The notes under the pieces are model-generated. The model was given only the letters and a program-made list of their open reading frames with translations, was not told the origin of the DNA and did no database searches. From JACDAN01 sp963721345 (GTDB lineage Bacteria; Actinomycetota; Thermoleophilia; Gaiellales; Gaiellaceae): a stretch of 64,000 bases of DNA. Position numbers and translations under genes: made by a program. The first letter of the stretch is position 1, and each line of letters starts with the position of its first letter. The stretch is taken from contig CAVRIT010000001.1 in assembly GCA_963721345.1 (NCBI GenBank), positions 62,001-126,000 on the forward strand, given 5' to 3'. This document shows positions 8,547 through 19,024 of the stretch, piece by piece.

Positions 8547-10398
8547 ATGGCCACGTCCCTGGAACCGAAGCTCAAAGCCCTGCCCGCAAAGCCGGGCGTC
8601 TATTTGTTCCGGGACGCAGCAGGCCGCCTGCTCTACGTCGGGAAGGCGAAGTCGCTGCGCCCGCGGGTCCGGAGCTACTTCCAGCAGGGCGGCGACACGC
8701 GCTCCGGCATCGCCGGGATGATCGGGCGCATCGACGACCTCGAGGTGATCGTCACCGGGCAACGAGGTCGAGGCGCTCCACCTCGAGCAGAACCTCGTCA
8801 AGCGCCACCGGCCGCCGTACAACGTCCGGCTGCGGGACGACAAGTCGTTCCCCTACATCGCCGTGACCGTCGAGGACGAGTACCCGAGGGTCATGTTCAC
8901 CCGCGAGCGGCATCGGCGCGGGGTCGTCTATTTCGGGCCCTATGCGAACGCCAAGAAGGTCCGCGAGACGCTCGACGTCCTCAACCGCGTCTTCCGGTTC
9001 CGGCCTTGCGAGGGGCCGAAGCCAGGCCGCCACTCAGGCATCCCGTGCCTCGACTTTCACATCGACCGCTGTTACGCGCCCTGTGTCGACTACATCTCGA
9101 AGGACGACTACCGCCAGGTGATCGACGGCGTGGTCGAGTTTCTCTCCGGCGACACGGCGCCGATCATCCGCGAGCTGGAGCGACGCATGCGGGAAGCGGC
9201 GACGAACGAGCAGTTCGAGGAGGCCGCCCGATACCGCAATCGCCTCTTCTCGGTGCAGCACCTCGCCGAGCGTCAGGCGGCGGACAAGCGCGCGGTGGGC
9301 ACGGTCGACGTCGTCGGGATCGCGATCGACGGCGACCGCGCGGCGGTGCAGGTCTTCCCCTTGCGCGACGGGAAGATGGTCGATCGCTACGGCTTCCACC
9401 TGGAGAACGTGGATGGGCACGACGTCCCCGCCGTGCTCGAGGCGTTCGCGCTGGAGTACTACGGCTCGGCGCCGAGCGTCCCGCCGCAGATCATCGTCCC
9501 GCGTGACGCCGGGGACACCTGGGCTCTCGGCGAGTTCCTGTCGGAGCGGCGCGGATCGCGTGTGGAGGTGCGGTCCGCCGAGCGCGGCGAGAAGCGGCGG
9601 CTGGCGGAGCTCGCGGCCCAGAATGCCCAGCTGGCGCTCGAGTCGGACACGGTCAGGGCGGAGTCCTCGCGCCTCCGCCGGATCCAGGCGCTCGAGGAGC
9701 TCAGGGAAATCCTGAACCTCGAGAGCCTGCCGCTGCGGATCGAGTGCTTCGACGTCTCGAACATCCAGGACGAGTCGCCGGTCGCCTCGATGGTCGTCTT
9801 CCAGGACGGTGTCCCGAAGAAGGCGCACTACCGGAAGTTCGGCATCCGCGGACAGGACGGGCAGGACGACTATGCCGCCCTCGCCGAAGCCGTGTCGCGG
9901 CGCTTCGCGCGGCTGGCGAGCGGGACCGGGGAGGAGTACGACGAGGGTTTCGCGTCGGCGCCGAACCTCGTCGTGATCGACGGCGGCAAGGGTCAGCTCT
10001 CGGCCGCGATCCAGGCGATGCAGGCATACGACCTGCCACGTGTGGCGGTGATCTCGCTGGCGAAGCGGGTCGAGGAGGTTTTCGTCCCCGATCGGGTCGA
10101 GTCGATCCGTCTCGAGCGGCACTCACCCGGTTTGCAACTTCTCCAGCGTGTTCGGGACGAGGCCCATCGCTTCGCGCTCGGCTTCCACCGGCAGCGGCGG
10201 GAAGCTCGTGCGAAAGAGTCGATCTTCGACTCACTGCCCGGCGTGGGCCCTGCGCGGCGGCGCGCGCTGATCCGCCACTTCGGGTCGGCCGAACGCTTCC
10301 TGGCTGCGAGCGAGGCGGAGCTCGAGGGCGTGCCTGGGATGCCGGCGAAAACGGCCCGCGCCATCTATGCGCAACTCCACAAGGCCGGCCGTGCTTAG
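8547..10398 (+). CDS. uvrC: Excinuclease ABC subunit C, frameshift near 8757
   Basis: UvrC makes both incisions around DNA lesions after UvrAB recognition. In order: GIY-YIG nuclease (KPGVYLFRDAAGRLLYVGKA), the Cys-rich linker, UVR domain (FEEAARYRNRLFSVQHL), the RNase H-like 5'-nuclease (ECFDVSNIQDESPVASMVVF; PNLVVIDGGKGQLSAA) and a C-terminal double helix-hairpin-helix (SLPGVGPARRRALIRHFGS). About 616 residues, normal length. The reading frame breaks in CACCGGGCAACGAG: one G too many in GGG at 8757-8759. Removing it restores VTGNEVEALHLEQN, the expected sequence, so this is probably a sequencing error. The stop overlaps the next start by eight bases. Confidence 0.92.
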
Positions 10399-11025
10399 GG
10401 CGTTGGCCGTCGCGCTGTCGATCGTCGCCCTGGTCAGCTGCGGGGGGAGGACGAGTCGGGCGCGGCGTCCCCCAGGGCGGCATTCGAGCGGTTTACCGCC
10501 GGTGTTCTCGCAAACGACCCCGCCGCAAGCGACTTCGTGTCACACGACCTCGACGAAAAGGATCGCGAGAGCTTCGCGAGGGCCGCGCGGACGGACGTCG
10601 GACCGCTCCGCCGCGGCTACCGAATCATCTTCGACCGCCGGCTCTCAGACGACGTCGCGGTCGTCGCGGCGCAAGCAGACAGGCATTCAGGTCCCGGAGC
10701 CAAGGCGTTCGTGCTCGTACGTGACGGGGACGCCTGGTTCGTGGCGCCCAACTTTGCCCAGCTCGTCTACGGGGAGTCTGCCGTCGGAGGCACCAGCGCC
10801 GCGAAGCCGGTCGTGGACTTTCAGGTGCTCACATCGGGCGAGCGTCCACGCGGTCGCCTGTGGCTCGACGACCAAGAGGTCCGTGTCCGCGAAGAGCCGG
10901 ATCCGACATCCCCCACGTTTCGGGCGGACATCGGACGGCTCGAGAGGCGCCTCTACAGCGTCGTGGCCTTCGCGGAGGTGGGCGATCGCCGCGGTGCGAT
11001 CGCGTGGACGTTTCACGCGGAGTGA
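10391..11025 (+). CDS. Lipoprotein of unknown function, frameshift at a G6 run
   Basis: About 210 residues. GTG 10391 overlaps the uvrC stop. The first 18 residues are a lipoprotein signal ending in the lipobox LVSC, cysteine followed by GG. The frame then breaks in the run of six G at 10442-10447. Adding one G gives EDESGAASPRAAFERFTAGV and joins smoothly to the SHDLDEKDRESF frame that runs to 11025. The mature part is a soluble alpha/beta domain with no motif I recognise, ending AIAWTFHAE. Most likely anchored on the outer face of the membrane. The stop at 11025 faces the convergent gene ending at 11029. Confidence 0.6.
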
Positions 11026-11028
11026 GGC

Positions 11029-12528
11029 CTACGGAACGAGGAACCGGCCGCTGAAGAGCGGCTGGTCGTGGCGCGGCGACGGGCGTGCCGCCAGCGTGAA
11101 GACCGGCACGGCGTACCGGCCCGAGAACGACGTCGACATGTAGTCGCCGAGCATTGCGCCGCCCGCCTGCGCCGGCCAGCTGAGCCGCATCGTCTGGGCG
11201 CTCAGCCGCCGAGGTGTGCTCCAGCGGGCGCCGCCGTCTCGGGAGTAGGCGAAGCCGACGTCGAGAGCATCGCCCGGTTTCCAGGTGTAGTACACGAGTG
11301 CGAGGCGGCCAGGGCGCACGGGATCCGCCGCAAGCCCGGGGATCACATGGTCGCCGCCCCGCCCGAGCGGAATGCGACGGAGGGGCGTCCACGCGACGCC
11401 GTCGGCCGAGCTCGAGAGGACGAGGTCGTCCCGTTCGCAGGCCGCGCCGCAGTCGGGCCAGACGACGTACACGGTTCCGCCGGCGCCGACCTCCGCGCTG
11501 GGGAGCGGCGGCGCGCGGAGTCCCGGCGTCGCCTTGAACCTTGTCGCGGCGACGGTCACGGACGCGGAGAACGAGCGACCGCCGTCGGTCGACCGGATCG
11601 CCGCCACCCGGTTCTCGTCGTAGTACGGCACGACGAGCGTTCCGTTCGGTTGGACGACCGGCTGTGGCGCCGGCGCCCAGCGGCCGACGATCGAGCTCCG
11701 TCCGGCATTGTCCGGCGCGGCGACCTGCGGGCTCCACGTCAGACCTCCGTCACGGGAGGCCTGGAACTCGAGCCGGAGTGTGCGGAAGTCCGAGTAGGTG
11801 ACGTAGCAGCTGCCGCGGTGGAGGCTGCCCGCGCCGTTGTCGCAGACGATCCACTCCTTGTCGAGGAGGAGGTTGGGGCGCCAGGGCGCTTCGACCGCGG
11901 TAACCGGCGCGTCCCAGGTGATGCCGTCGGTCGAGCGGCTGACGACTACCGCGGCCGCGTCGCCGGGGCGGAGCGCGAGCGAGGCGATCAGCCAGACGCC
12001 GTGGACGCTGTCGTAGGCGACGACCGGGTCGCTGGCGCGATCCCAAGGGCCGGCCGGGGCCGCGGCTCGCGTCAGCGCGGGGAGGACCCCCGAACGCCAA
12101 GTCCTCCCGCCGTCGCGGGACGTCGCCCAGCCGGTGTTCACTGCGCCGCCGTCGCGGAAGCGCCCCACCTGGAATGCCGAGACGATCGTCGAGCCCCAGG
12201 CGAGGGAGTCCGGCTCCGCGATCGACGCGTGCTGCGCCGGCGCCGAGTAGCGGTCGCGCGCGATCACGCGTGTGACCGTCTCGCAGCCGAAGAGCCGGTC
12301 GACCGCGTCGGCGTTGACGAGGTCGATTCCCGGCCCGCAGCGAACCGTGTCGCGCCCGCCGCCGTCCACCTTGATCTTGTCGTTGCCGCCGCGGGCATCG
12401 ATCCGGTCGGCCCGCGGCGTGCCGCGGAGGAAGTCCGCGCGCTTCGTGCCCTTGATGGACGCGGCGCCCGCAACACCGCTGGAGAGAAGGAGGGCCGCCG
12501 CTACGACCAGGACGAAACGACGGCCCAT
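11029..12528 (-). CDS. Secreted sialidase-fold (BNR/Asp-box) protein with RTX-like N-terminal segment
   Basis: About 499 residues. A signal peptide (FVLVVAAALLLSSGVAGAA) is followed by degenerate RTX-like repeats (GTKRADFLRGTPRADRI, ARGGNDKIKVDGGG) and then a beta-propeller region. Asp-box motifs S-x-D-G-G-x-(T/R/S)-(W/F) recur: SRDGGRTWRS, STDGITWD, SRDGGLTWSP, STDGGRSFSA, SADGVAWT, SRDGGARWS. These are typical of exo-sialidase-like folds but also occur in non-enzymatic propellers, and I cannot see the sialidase arginine triad with certainty. The product is exported; function unknown. ATG 12528 is preferred over the adjacent GTG 12531. Confidence 0.75.
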   Translation of the reverse strand: MGRRFVLVVAAALLLSSGVAGAASIKGTKRADFLRGTPRADRIDARGGNDKIKVDGGGRDTVRCGPGIDLVNADAVDRLFGCETVTRVIARDRYSAPAQHASIAEPDSLAWGSTIVSAFQVGRFRDGGAVNTGWATSRDGGRTWRSGVLPALTRAAAPAGPWDRASDPVVAYDSVHGVWLIASLALRPGDAAAVVVSRSTDGITWDAPVTAVEAPWRPNLLLDKEWIVCDNGAGSLHRGSCYVTYSDFRTLRLEFQASRDGGLTWSPQVAAPDNAGRSSIVGRWAPAPQPVVQPNGTLVVPYYDENRVAAIRSTDGGRSFSASVTVAATRFKATPGLRAPPLPSAEVGAGGTVYVVWPDCGAACERDDLVLSSSADGVAWTPLRRIPLGRGGDHVIPGLAADPVRPGRLALVYYTWKPGDALDVGFAYSRDGGARWSTPRRLSAQTMRLSWPAQAGGAMLGDYMSTSFSGRYAVPVFTLAARPSPRHDQPLFSGRFLVP

Positions 12529-12573
12529 CACGTCCTTAGACGGCCAGAGGAGCGAGTGGTTGTTGACGCCTGA

Positions 12574-14238
<1,665 letters not shown>

Positions 14239-14245
14239 CGGCGGG

Positions 14246-14255
14246 ATTGTAGATT
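14246..14255. promoter_or_regulatory. Overlapping divergent -10 boxes (pruA / whiA)
   Basis: Minus strand TACAAT (14246-14251) lies seven bases before the pruA ATG. Plus strand TAGATT (14250-14255) lies nine bases before the whiA TTG. The 26-bp gap leaves little room for leaders, so both genes are probably leaderless. Confidence 0.5.
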
Positions 14256-14264
14256 CGTCGAGTC

Positions 14265-15176
14265 TTGTCGCTGTCGGAGGACGTGCGGGCGGAGCTGGCG
14301 GGGATCGCGCCGAAGCGCGAGTGCGACCGGCTCGCGGAGCTGTCGGCGCTCTTCCACGCCGCCGGTCGGATCCATCTACGGGGTCGCGGCGAGGTCTCGC
14401 TCCACCTGGATCTCCCGAGCTCGGCCGTCGCCCGGCGCGCGTTCAGTCTTCTGCGGGACTTCGGCGTGGCGTGCGAGATCCGCAGCTACCGGCGCCGAGC
14501 GTTCGGCGGCGAGACCCGGTACCAGCTCCACGTGTCGGGCGAGGCACGGGCGATGCAGGTGCTCCACGAAGCGGGGGTGGTCAGCGCACGGCTCTCCCCG
14601 CTCGAGCGCCCGCCTCGAAGGGTCGTTGCTCGACCCTGTTGCCGCGGCGCCTACCTGCGCGGCGCGCTGCTGGGCGGGGGCAGCGTCTCGCCGGGCCATC
14701 TCGAGCTGCGCTGCAGCGGCCGGGCCGGAGCGGAGTTCCTCGCGGAGGTCGCGGCCAGCGAGGGGATCCGCCTCGGTGTTCAAGAGCGCGGGGACCACGC
14801 GTCGGCCTACGCGAAGGGCGCCGAGCCGATCGGGGAGCTCCTCGCAGCCGCGGGAGCGCCGGGCGCCGTTCTCACCTTCGCGGAGCGCGCCGTCGTCGGT
14901 GCCGCCAAGTCGCGGGCCAACCGGCTCGCGAACGCCGATCACGCGAACCTCGTGCGGACAAGTCGCGCGGCGGGAACGCAGCTGCGGGCGCTCCGACGGC
15001 TCCAGCGCCGCGGCGCGCTGGCCCGTCTTCCAGCCGAACTGCAGGAACTTGCAGAACTGCGGCTGGCGCATCCCTCCTTGTCACTTCGGGAGCTCGGATT
15101 GAAGTGCCGCCCGCCGGCGACCAAGGCAACGGTTCACCGCCGCCTTCAGAAGCTCATTCGTCTCGCCGATCCCTAG
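14265..15176 (+). CDS. whiA: Sporulation/cell-division regulator WhiA
   Basis: A 303-residue WhiA protein: an N-terminal LAGLIDADG-homing-endonuclease-like domain (CCRGAYLRGALLGGGSVS; LELRCSGRAGAEFL) without nuclease function and a C-terminal helix-turn-helix (SRANRLANADHANLVRTSRAA; LSLRELGLKCRPPATKATVHRRLQKL). In Streptomyces it works with WhiB to activate division and sporulation genes; homologues occur throughout Gram-positives. Usual neighbours yvcK and rapZ are not seen upstream here, while the glycolytic genes gap-pgk-tpiA follow after one inserted opposite-strand gene, as often in actinobacteria. Starts at TTG 14265. Confidence 0.93.
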   Translation: MSLSEDVRAELAGIAPKRECDRLAELSALFHAAGRIHLRGRGEVSLHLDLPSSAVARRAFSLLRDFGVACEIRSYRRRAFGGETRYQLHVSGEARAMQVLHEAGVVSARLSPLERPPRRVVARPCCRGAYLRGALLGGGSVSPGHLELRCSGRAGAEFLAEVAASEGIRLGVQERGDHASAYAKGAEPIGELLAAAGAPGAVLTFAERAVVGAAKSRANRLANADHANLVRTSRAAGTQLRALRRLQRRGALARLPAELQELAELRLAHPSLSLRELGLKCRPPATKATVHRRLQKLIRLADP

Positions 15177-15199
15177 CCGGCATGGCGGGTTCAGCCCGA

Positions 15200-15228
15200 C
15201 CGGCCCGCCGCCAAAGGCGGCGGGCCGG
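15200..15228. terminator. GC-rich hairpin downstream of whiA
   Basis: Perfect 13-bp inverted repeat CCGGCCCGCCGCC / GGCGGCGGGCCGG with an AAA loop, 24 bases past the whiA stop. No U-tract follows. The remaining sequence to 15385 holds no gene that I can support. Confidence 0.5.
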
Positions 15229-15385
15229 AGGGGAAGCTCCGAGGACGACCTCCCCCTCCAGTTGAACCGCGCTCCGGACCTTGGCGCCGAACGGGGTCTG
15301 AATTCGACGCCGGACGAGCGCAGACCCGCCGTAGCGTGAGTATGACTGAAAGGTCGCTCTTTGCTCAAACGCCCAGCCCTGAGGG

Positions 15386-16840
15386 CTAGCGAGTGATGCG
15401 GAGCGGTGCCGAGAAGCTCTTCGTGCGCCCCTGGTTCATCGCGGCGCGGAAGGTGACGCGGAAGCTGTAGCGCCCCGGGCGGAAGCGCGTCGAGAAGCGG
15501 ACGATCCGCGAGCGGTACGCCTTCACGGTCGAGGTCTGCCGTAGAACCCGCTTCTTGCCGCGGTAGAGCGACGCCTCGACCATCGCGTCCTCGTCGGCGT
15601 TCGCGACCAGCGCGAGAGTCAGGCGGCGCGCCGGCAGGACGCGATCCCTGGGGAAGTTGACCCGCGCGCCTTCGACCGTCGTGGAGTGGCGCCACGAGCG
15701 CATTTCGCCCTGACAGCGCCCGGCGGTCTGCGCGAAGGCGCCCTTGACCGCGTCGAACGAGGGGCGGCGCGTGCCGTCGGCGCGAACGAGGCCCGCCTGC
15801 CAGCGGTCGAGGTCTGCCTCGTCCCGCAGCAGGAAGAAGAGGATCGAGCGCACCGAGGCGTCACACGCGAGGTAGCGGATCGCCTCGCCGTAGATCCGGG
15901 CCTGCGAGGACTCGTCCGTCGGCCGGATGTTCTCGCGGCCGAGGTAGGCGGCCTCCGAGCCCGGCGCGACTCCGACCTGCCAGCCCAGCTCGTCGAGCCG
16001 GAAGGTCATGCCGCCGCGAGCGCGTCCCTCGGCAAAAGTCGGCTGAGCGGTGCCCCGGAAGGCGTCCCAGAACGCTTGCTTGACGCGGCCGAGGTTCGGC
16101 ACGCCGGCATTCGGCCAGCGGTAGCCCTTCATCAGCGGATCGCGGTCGTGGTCGGGGTACGGGTGATAAGCGAGCTCGTCCATGATCGGCTTGCTCCGGC
16201 CGCTCGCCCGGTACGCCTTGCCGAGCCCGTGGATGAAGCGGACGGGCGAGGTCGAGACGTTGTTCGGGGCGTCCGGCTGATCGCCGCCGCGCGGCGAGAG
16301 GCCGAGCCCGATCACGCGGATCGAGGGGTCGACCGCCTTGAGCGAGTCATAGGCCGCGGCCATGACCGAGAAGTACACGGCCGGCGAGGCACTGCGGCCC
16401 GCCGAGTCGAACTGGGGCTGGTGGAAGCGGGGCTGGTTCGGCTCGTTGCCGACGATGATGTCCTTCACCGTCGGGTAGGTGCGCGCCAGCAGCGCCAGGT
16501 AGTCGGCGAACTGTCGCACCGCGCTCGGGTTGTCGGTCAGCGCGCGCGCCTTCGAGGGCGCGACGGAGAAGACGACGTTGACGCCGCGCAGCGTGGCCAG
16601 CGGAACGTAGAGATCGAGGGCGGCACGGCTCTGGATCGTGTCCGGCGCGGACGCGTCGAACGGGACGGTCACGCGGTTCTCGCGCATGCCGAGCTCGCCG
16701 AGGTTGTCGAAGAACCACGACGAGGTGTCGGCGTGGAAGCCGAGGTCGTCGGCGACGCCGATCTGGAGATCGGCAGAGGCGTTGCCGGCCAGCGCGAGGC
16801 TGGCGACGACGGTGCAGGTAAGAGCGCGAGCGAAGGACAC
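15386..16840 (-). CDS. Secreted glycoside-hydrolase-like protein with C-terminal beta domain
   Basis: A 484-residue protein starting at GTG 16840. A signal peptide (LTCTVVASLALAGNASA) precedes a TIM-barrel domain with acid/base Glu133 in IVGNEPNQPRFHQPQF and probable nucleophile Glu284 in RLDELGWQVG, the clan GH-A layout. The last 110 residues form a beta-sandwich-like domain (ARRLTLALVANAD, RFRPGRYSFRVTFRAAMNQG). It is close to the gene at 37578-39130 across its whole length (NEPNQPRF, LSPRG, PIMDELA, GYRWPNAG, FRGTAQPTFAE, DLDRWQAGL, MNQ-(G/A)-R) and more distantly to 7387-8520. Substrate unknown. It sits between whiA and gap on the opposite strand. Confidence 0.78.
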   Translation of the reverse strand: MSFARALTCTVVASLALAGNASADLQIGVADDLGFHADTSSWFFDNLGELGMRENRVTVPFDASAPDTIQSRAALDLYVPLATLRGVNVVFSVAPSKARALTDNPSAVRQFADYLALLARTYPTVKDIIVGNEPNQPRFHQPQFDSAGRSASPAVYFSVMAAAYDSLKAVDPSIRVIGLGLSPRGGDQPDAPNNVSTSPVRFIHGLGKAYRASGRSKPIMDELAYHPYPDHDRDPLMKGYRWPNAGVPNLGRVKQAFWDAFRGTAQPTFAEGRARGGMTFRLDELGWQVGVAPGSEAAYLGRENIRPTDESSQARIYGEAIRYLACDASVRSILFFLLRDEADLDRWQAGLVRADGTRRPSFDAVKGAFAQTAGRCQGEMRSWRHSTTVEGARVNFPRDRVLPARRLTLALVANADEDAMVEASLYRGKKRVLRQTSTVKAYRSRIVRFSTRFRPGRYSFRVTFRAAMNQGRTKSFSAPLRITR

Positions 16841-16938
16841 GACGACTTGCGTTGTCTCGGGATCGGGCCGATTCCGCTCGATCCCCCTCCCGGGTGAGCC
16901 GAAGTAGAGTTCGTGGCCAGCGACCCGGAGGAGGGGGC

Positions 16939-17982
16939 ATGGCGAAGCGCGTGGCGATCAACGGATTCGGACGGATCGGGCGGAACTTCTTTCGCGCCTA
17001 TCTGAAGCAGGAGCCGGACTTCGAGGTCGTGGCACTGAACGATTTGGCGTCCGACGACGTGCTCGCGCACATGCTCAAGTACGACTCGACGCACGGCGTG
17101 CTTCAGGCGGAGATCGGCCACGGCGACGGCGAGCTCATCGTCGACGGCAAGAGCGTCAAGGTGCTCTCGGAGCGCGAGCCCACGGCGCTCCCTTGGAGTG
17201 AGCTCGGCGTCGACGTCGTCATCGAGTCGACCGGGCTGTTCACGGCGCGCGACGACGCGGCACAACACCTCGAGGCCGGTGCGAGCAAGGTCGTGATCTC
17301 GGCGCCCGCCACCGATCCGGACATCACGGTCGTCCTCGGCGTCAACGACGACAAGTACGACCCCGACCAGCACCACATCATCTCGAACGCGTCCTGCACG
17401 ACGAACTCCGTCGCGCCGATGGCGAAGATTCTGCTCGAGAAGTTCGGGATCGAGACCGGCTTCATGACCACGATCCACGCGTACACGACCGAGCAGCAGC
17501 TGCTCGACCAGATCGCCATGACTCGCAAGGGCAAGCCGGATCTCCGGCGGATGCGTGCGGCGCCGCAGAGCATCATCCCGTCGTCGACCGGCGCGGCGAA
17601 GGCGACGTCGCTCGTGATCCCCGAGCTGGAGGGCCGGCTCGACGGGATGGCGATGCGCGTACCGGTCCCCGACGGGAGCGTCACGGATCTCGTGTGCCTG
17701 CTGTCCCGCGAGGCCTCCAGGGACGAGGTGAACGACGCGTTCCGCACGGCCGCGGGCGGCGAGCACTGGGACGGGATCGTCCAGTACACCGAGGACGCGA
17801 TCGTCTCCGCGGACATCGTCGGCAACCCGCACTCGCTGATCGTCGACGGCCTCTCGACGATGGCGAGCGGGCGGATGATCAAGGTGATCGGCTGGTACGA
17901 CAACGAGTGGGGCTACAGCTGCCGCCTCGTCGACGTCGTCGAGAAGGTTTCGGCCTCCGTCGGCGCCGCGGTTGGCGCGTAG
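16939..17982 (+). CDS. gap: Glyceraldehyde-3-phosphate dehydrogenase, type I
   Basis: A 347-residue glycolytic enzyme converting glyceraldehyde-3-phosphate, NAD+ and phosphate to 1,3-bisphosphoglycerate. The NAD-binding start INGFGRIGRNFFRA, catalytic Cys153 in SNASCTTNSVAP, and TGAAKA, RVPVPDGSVTDL and WYDNEWGYS motifs are all intact. The ATG at 16939 has a strong GGAGGAGGGGG ribosome-binding site and a TAGAGT -10-like box in the 16.9 kb region, so unlike many neighbours it has a leader. pgk overlaps by 11 bases, indicating an operon gap-pgk-tpiA-gpmI. Confidence 0.96.
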   Translation: MAKRVAINGFGRIGRNFFRAYLKQEPDFEVVALNDLASDDVLAHMLKYDSTHGVLQAEIGHGDGELIVDGKSVKVLSEREPTALPWSELGVDVVIESTGLFTARDDAAQHLEAGASKVVISAPATDPDITVVLGVNDDKYDPDQHHIISNASCTTNSVAPMAKILLEKFGIETGFMTTIHAYTTEQQLLDQIAMTRKGKPDLRRMRAAPQSIIPSSTGAAKATSLVIPELEGRLDGMAMRVPVPDGSVTDLVCLLSREASRDEVNDAFRTAAGGEHWDGIVQYTEDAIVSADIVGNPHSLIVDGLSTMASGRMIKVIGWYDNEWGYSCRLVDVVEKVSASVGAAVGA

Positions 17983-19021
17983 GCGCCCGCGCTCGGTCCG
18001 CGACGCCGGCGTCGCGGGGAAGCGCGTGCTCGTCCGGTCGGATCTGAACGTGCCGCTCGACGACGGGCGTGTCGCCGACGACATGCGGATCCGCGCTGCG
18101 CTGCCGACGCTCGAGCTCCTGCTTGAGCGCGGGGCGGAGGAGGTCGCAGTGTGCTCGCATCTCGGGCGGCCGAAAGGCTTCGACGCGGCGTTCTCGATGC
18201 GGCCGGTGGAGGATCGGCTGCGGGAGCTCGTCTCGGATCCCCGGCTCGTCGTGCTCGAGAACACGCGGTTCGACCCGCGCGAGACGCAGAACGACGCGTC
18301 CTACGCGCGAGAGCTGGCCGACGGCCGGGATCTCTTCGTCCAGGACGCGTTCGGCTCGGTTCACCGCGCGCATGCGTCGACGGTCGGTGTGGCGGAGATC
18401 CTGCCCGCCCATGCGGGGCTTCTGCTCGAACGGGAGCTCGAGGAGCTCGGCACGCTCCTCGGTGACGTCGAGCGGCCGTTCGTGCTCGTCTCGGGCGGCG
18501 CGAAGGTCGACGACAAGCTCGGCGTGCTGCAACATCTCGGTGGAAGGGCGGACGAGGTGCTGATCGGTGGAAAGATGGCGGAGCAGGTGAGGACGGAGAA
18601 CCCACTGGATTTCGAGGTCGTGCTGCCGCGCGACGTGGTGGCGGCGTCGGCGTTCGAGGCGGACGCCGAAACGCAGGTCGTCCCGTTCGACGAGCTTCCG
18701 GAAGGCTGGCTCGGGCTCGACGTCGGTCCCGAGACCCGCGAGGACTTCGGCAGGCGGATTCGCGGCGCGAAGACGGTCTTCTGGAACGGGCCGATGGGCG
18801 TCTTCGAGTGGCCGCGCTTCGCGGAAGGAACGAAGGCCGTGGCACAGGCGGTCGCCGAGGTGGACGGCTTCACGGTCGTCGGCGGCGCCGACTCGGTTCG
18901 CGCGCTGCGCGAAGTGGGGCTGGACGACCGCGTGTCCTGGGTCTCGACGGGCGGCGGCGCGGCGCTCGAGTTCCTCGAGGGCAAGGAATTGCCCGGCGTC
19001 GCGGTGATCCCGGAGGACTAG
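17972..19021 (+). CDS. pgk: Phosphoglycerate kinase, shorter than usual
   Basis: Transfers phosphate from 1,3-bisphosphoglycerate to ADP. Conserved blocks: VRSDLNVPLDDGRV, CSHLGRPKG, LENTRFDPRE, DAFGSVHRAHAST, FVLVSGGAKVDDKLGVL, VFWNGPMGVFE and the ATP-binding WVSTGGGAALEFLEGKELPG. At 349 residues it is about 40 shorter than typical. Much of the difference lies after LIGGKMAEQV, where the usual helix pair before the VVLPRDVV strand is missing in frame. Starts at TTG 17972 inside the end of gap. Whether the gap is natural or an assembly loss cannot be told here. Confidence 0.93.
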   Translation: MARRRPRSVRDAGVAGKRVLVRSDLNVPLDDGRVADDMRIRAALPTLELLLERGAEEVAVCSHLGRPKGFDAAFSMRPVEDRLRELVSDPRLVVLENTRFDPRETQNDASYARELADGRDLFVQDAFGSVHRAHASTVGVAEILPAHAGLLLERELEELGTLLGDVERPFVLVSGGAKVDDKLGVLQHLGGRADEVLIGGKMAEQVRTENPLDFEVVLPRDVVAASAFEADAETQVVPFDELPEGWLGLDVGPETREDFGRRIRGAKTVFWNGPMGVFEWPRFAEGTKAVAQAVAEVDGFTVVGGADSVRALREVGLDDRVSWVSTGGGAALEFLEGKELPGVAVIPED

Positions 19022-19024
19022 CGG

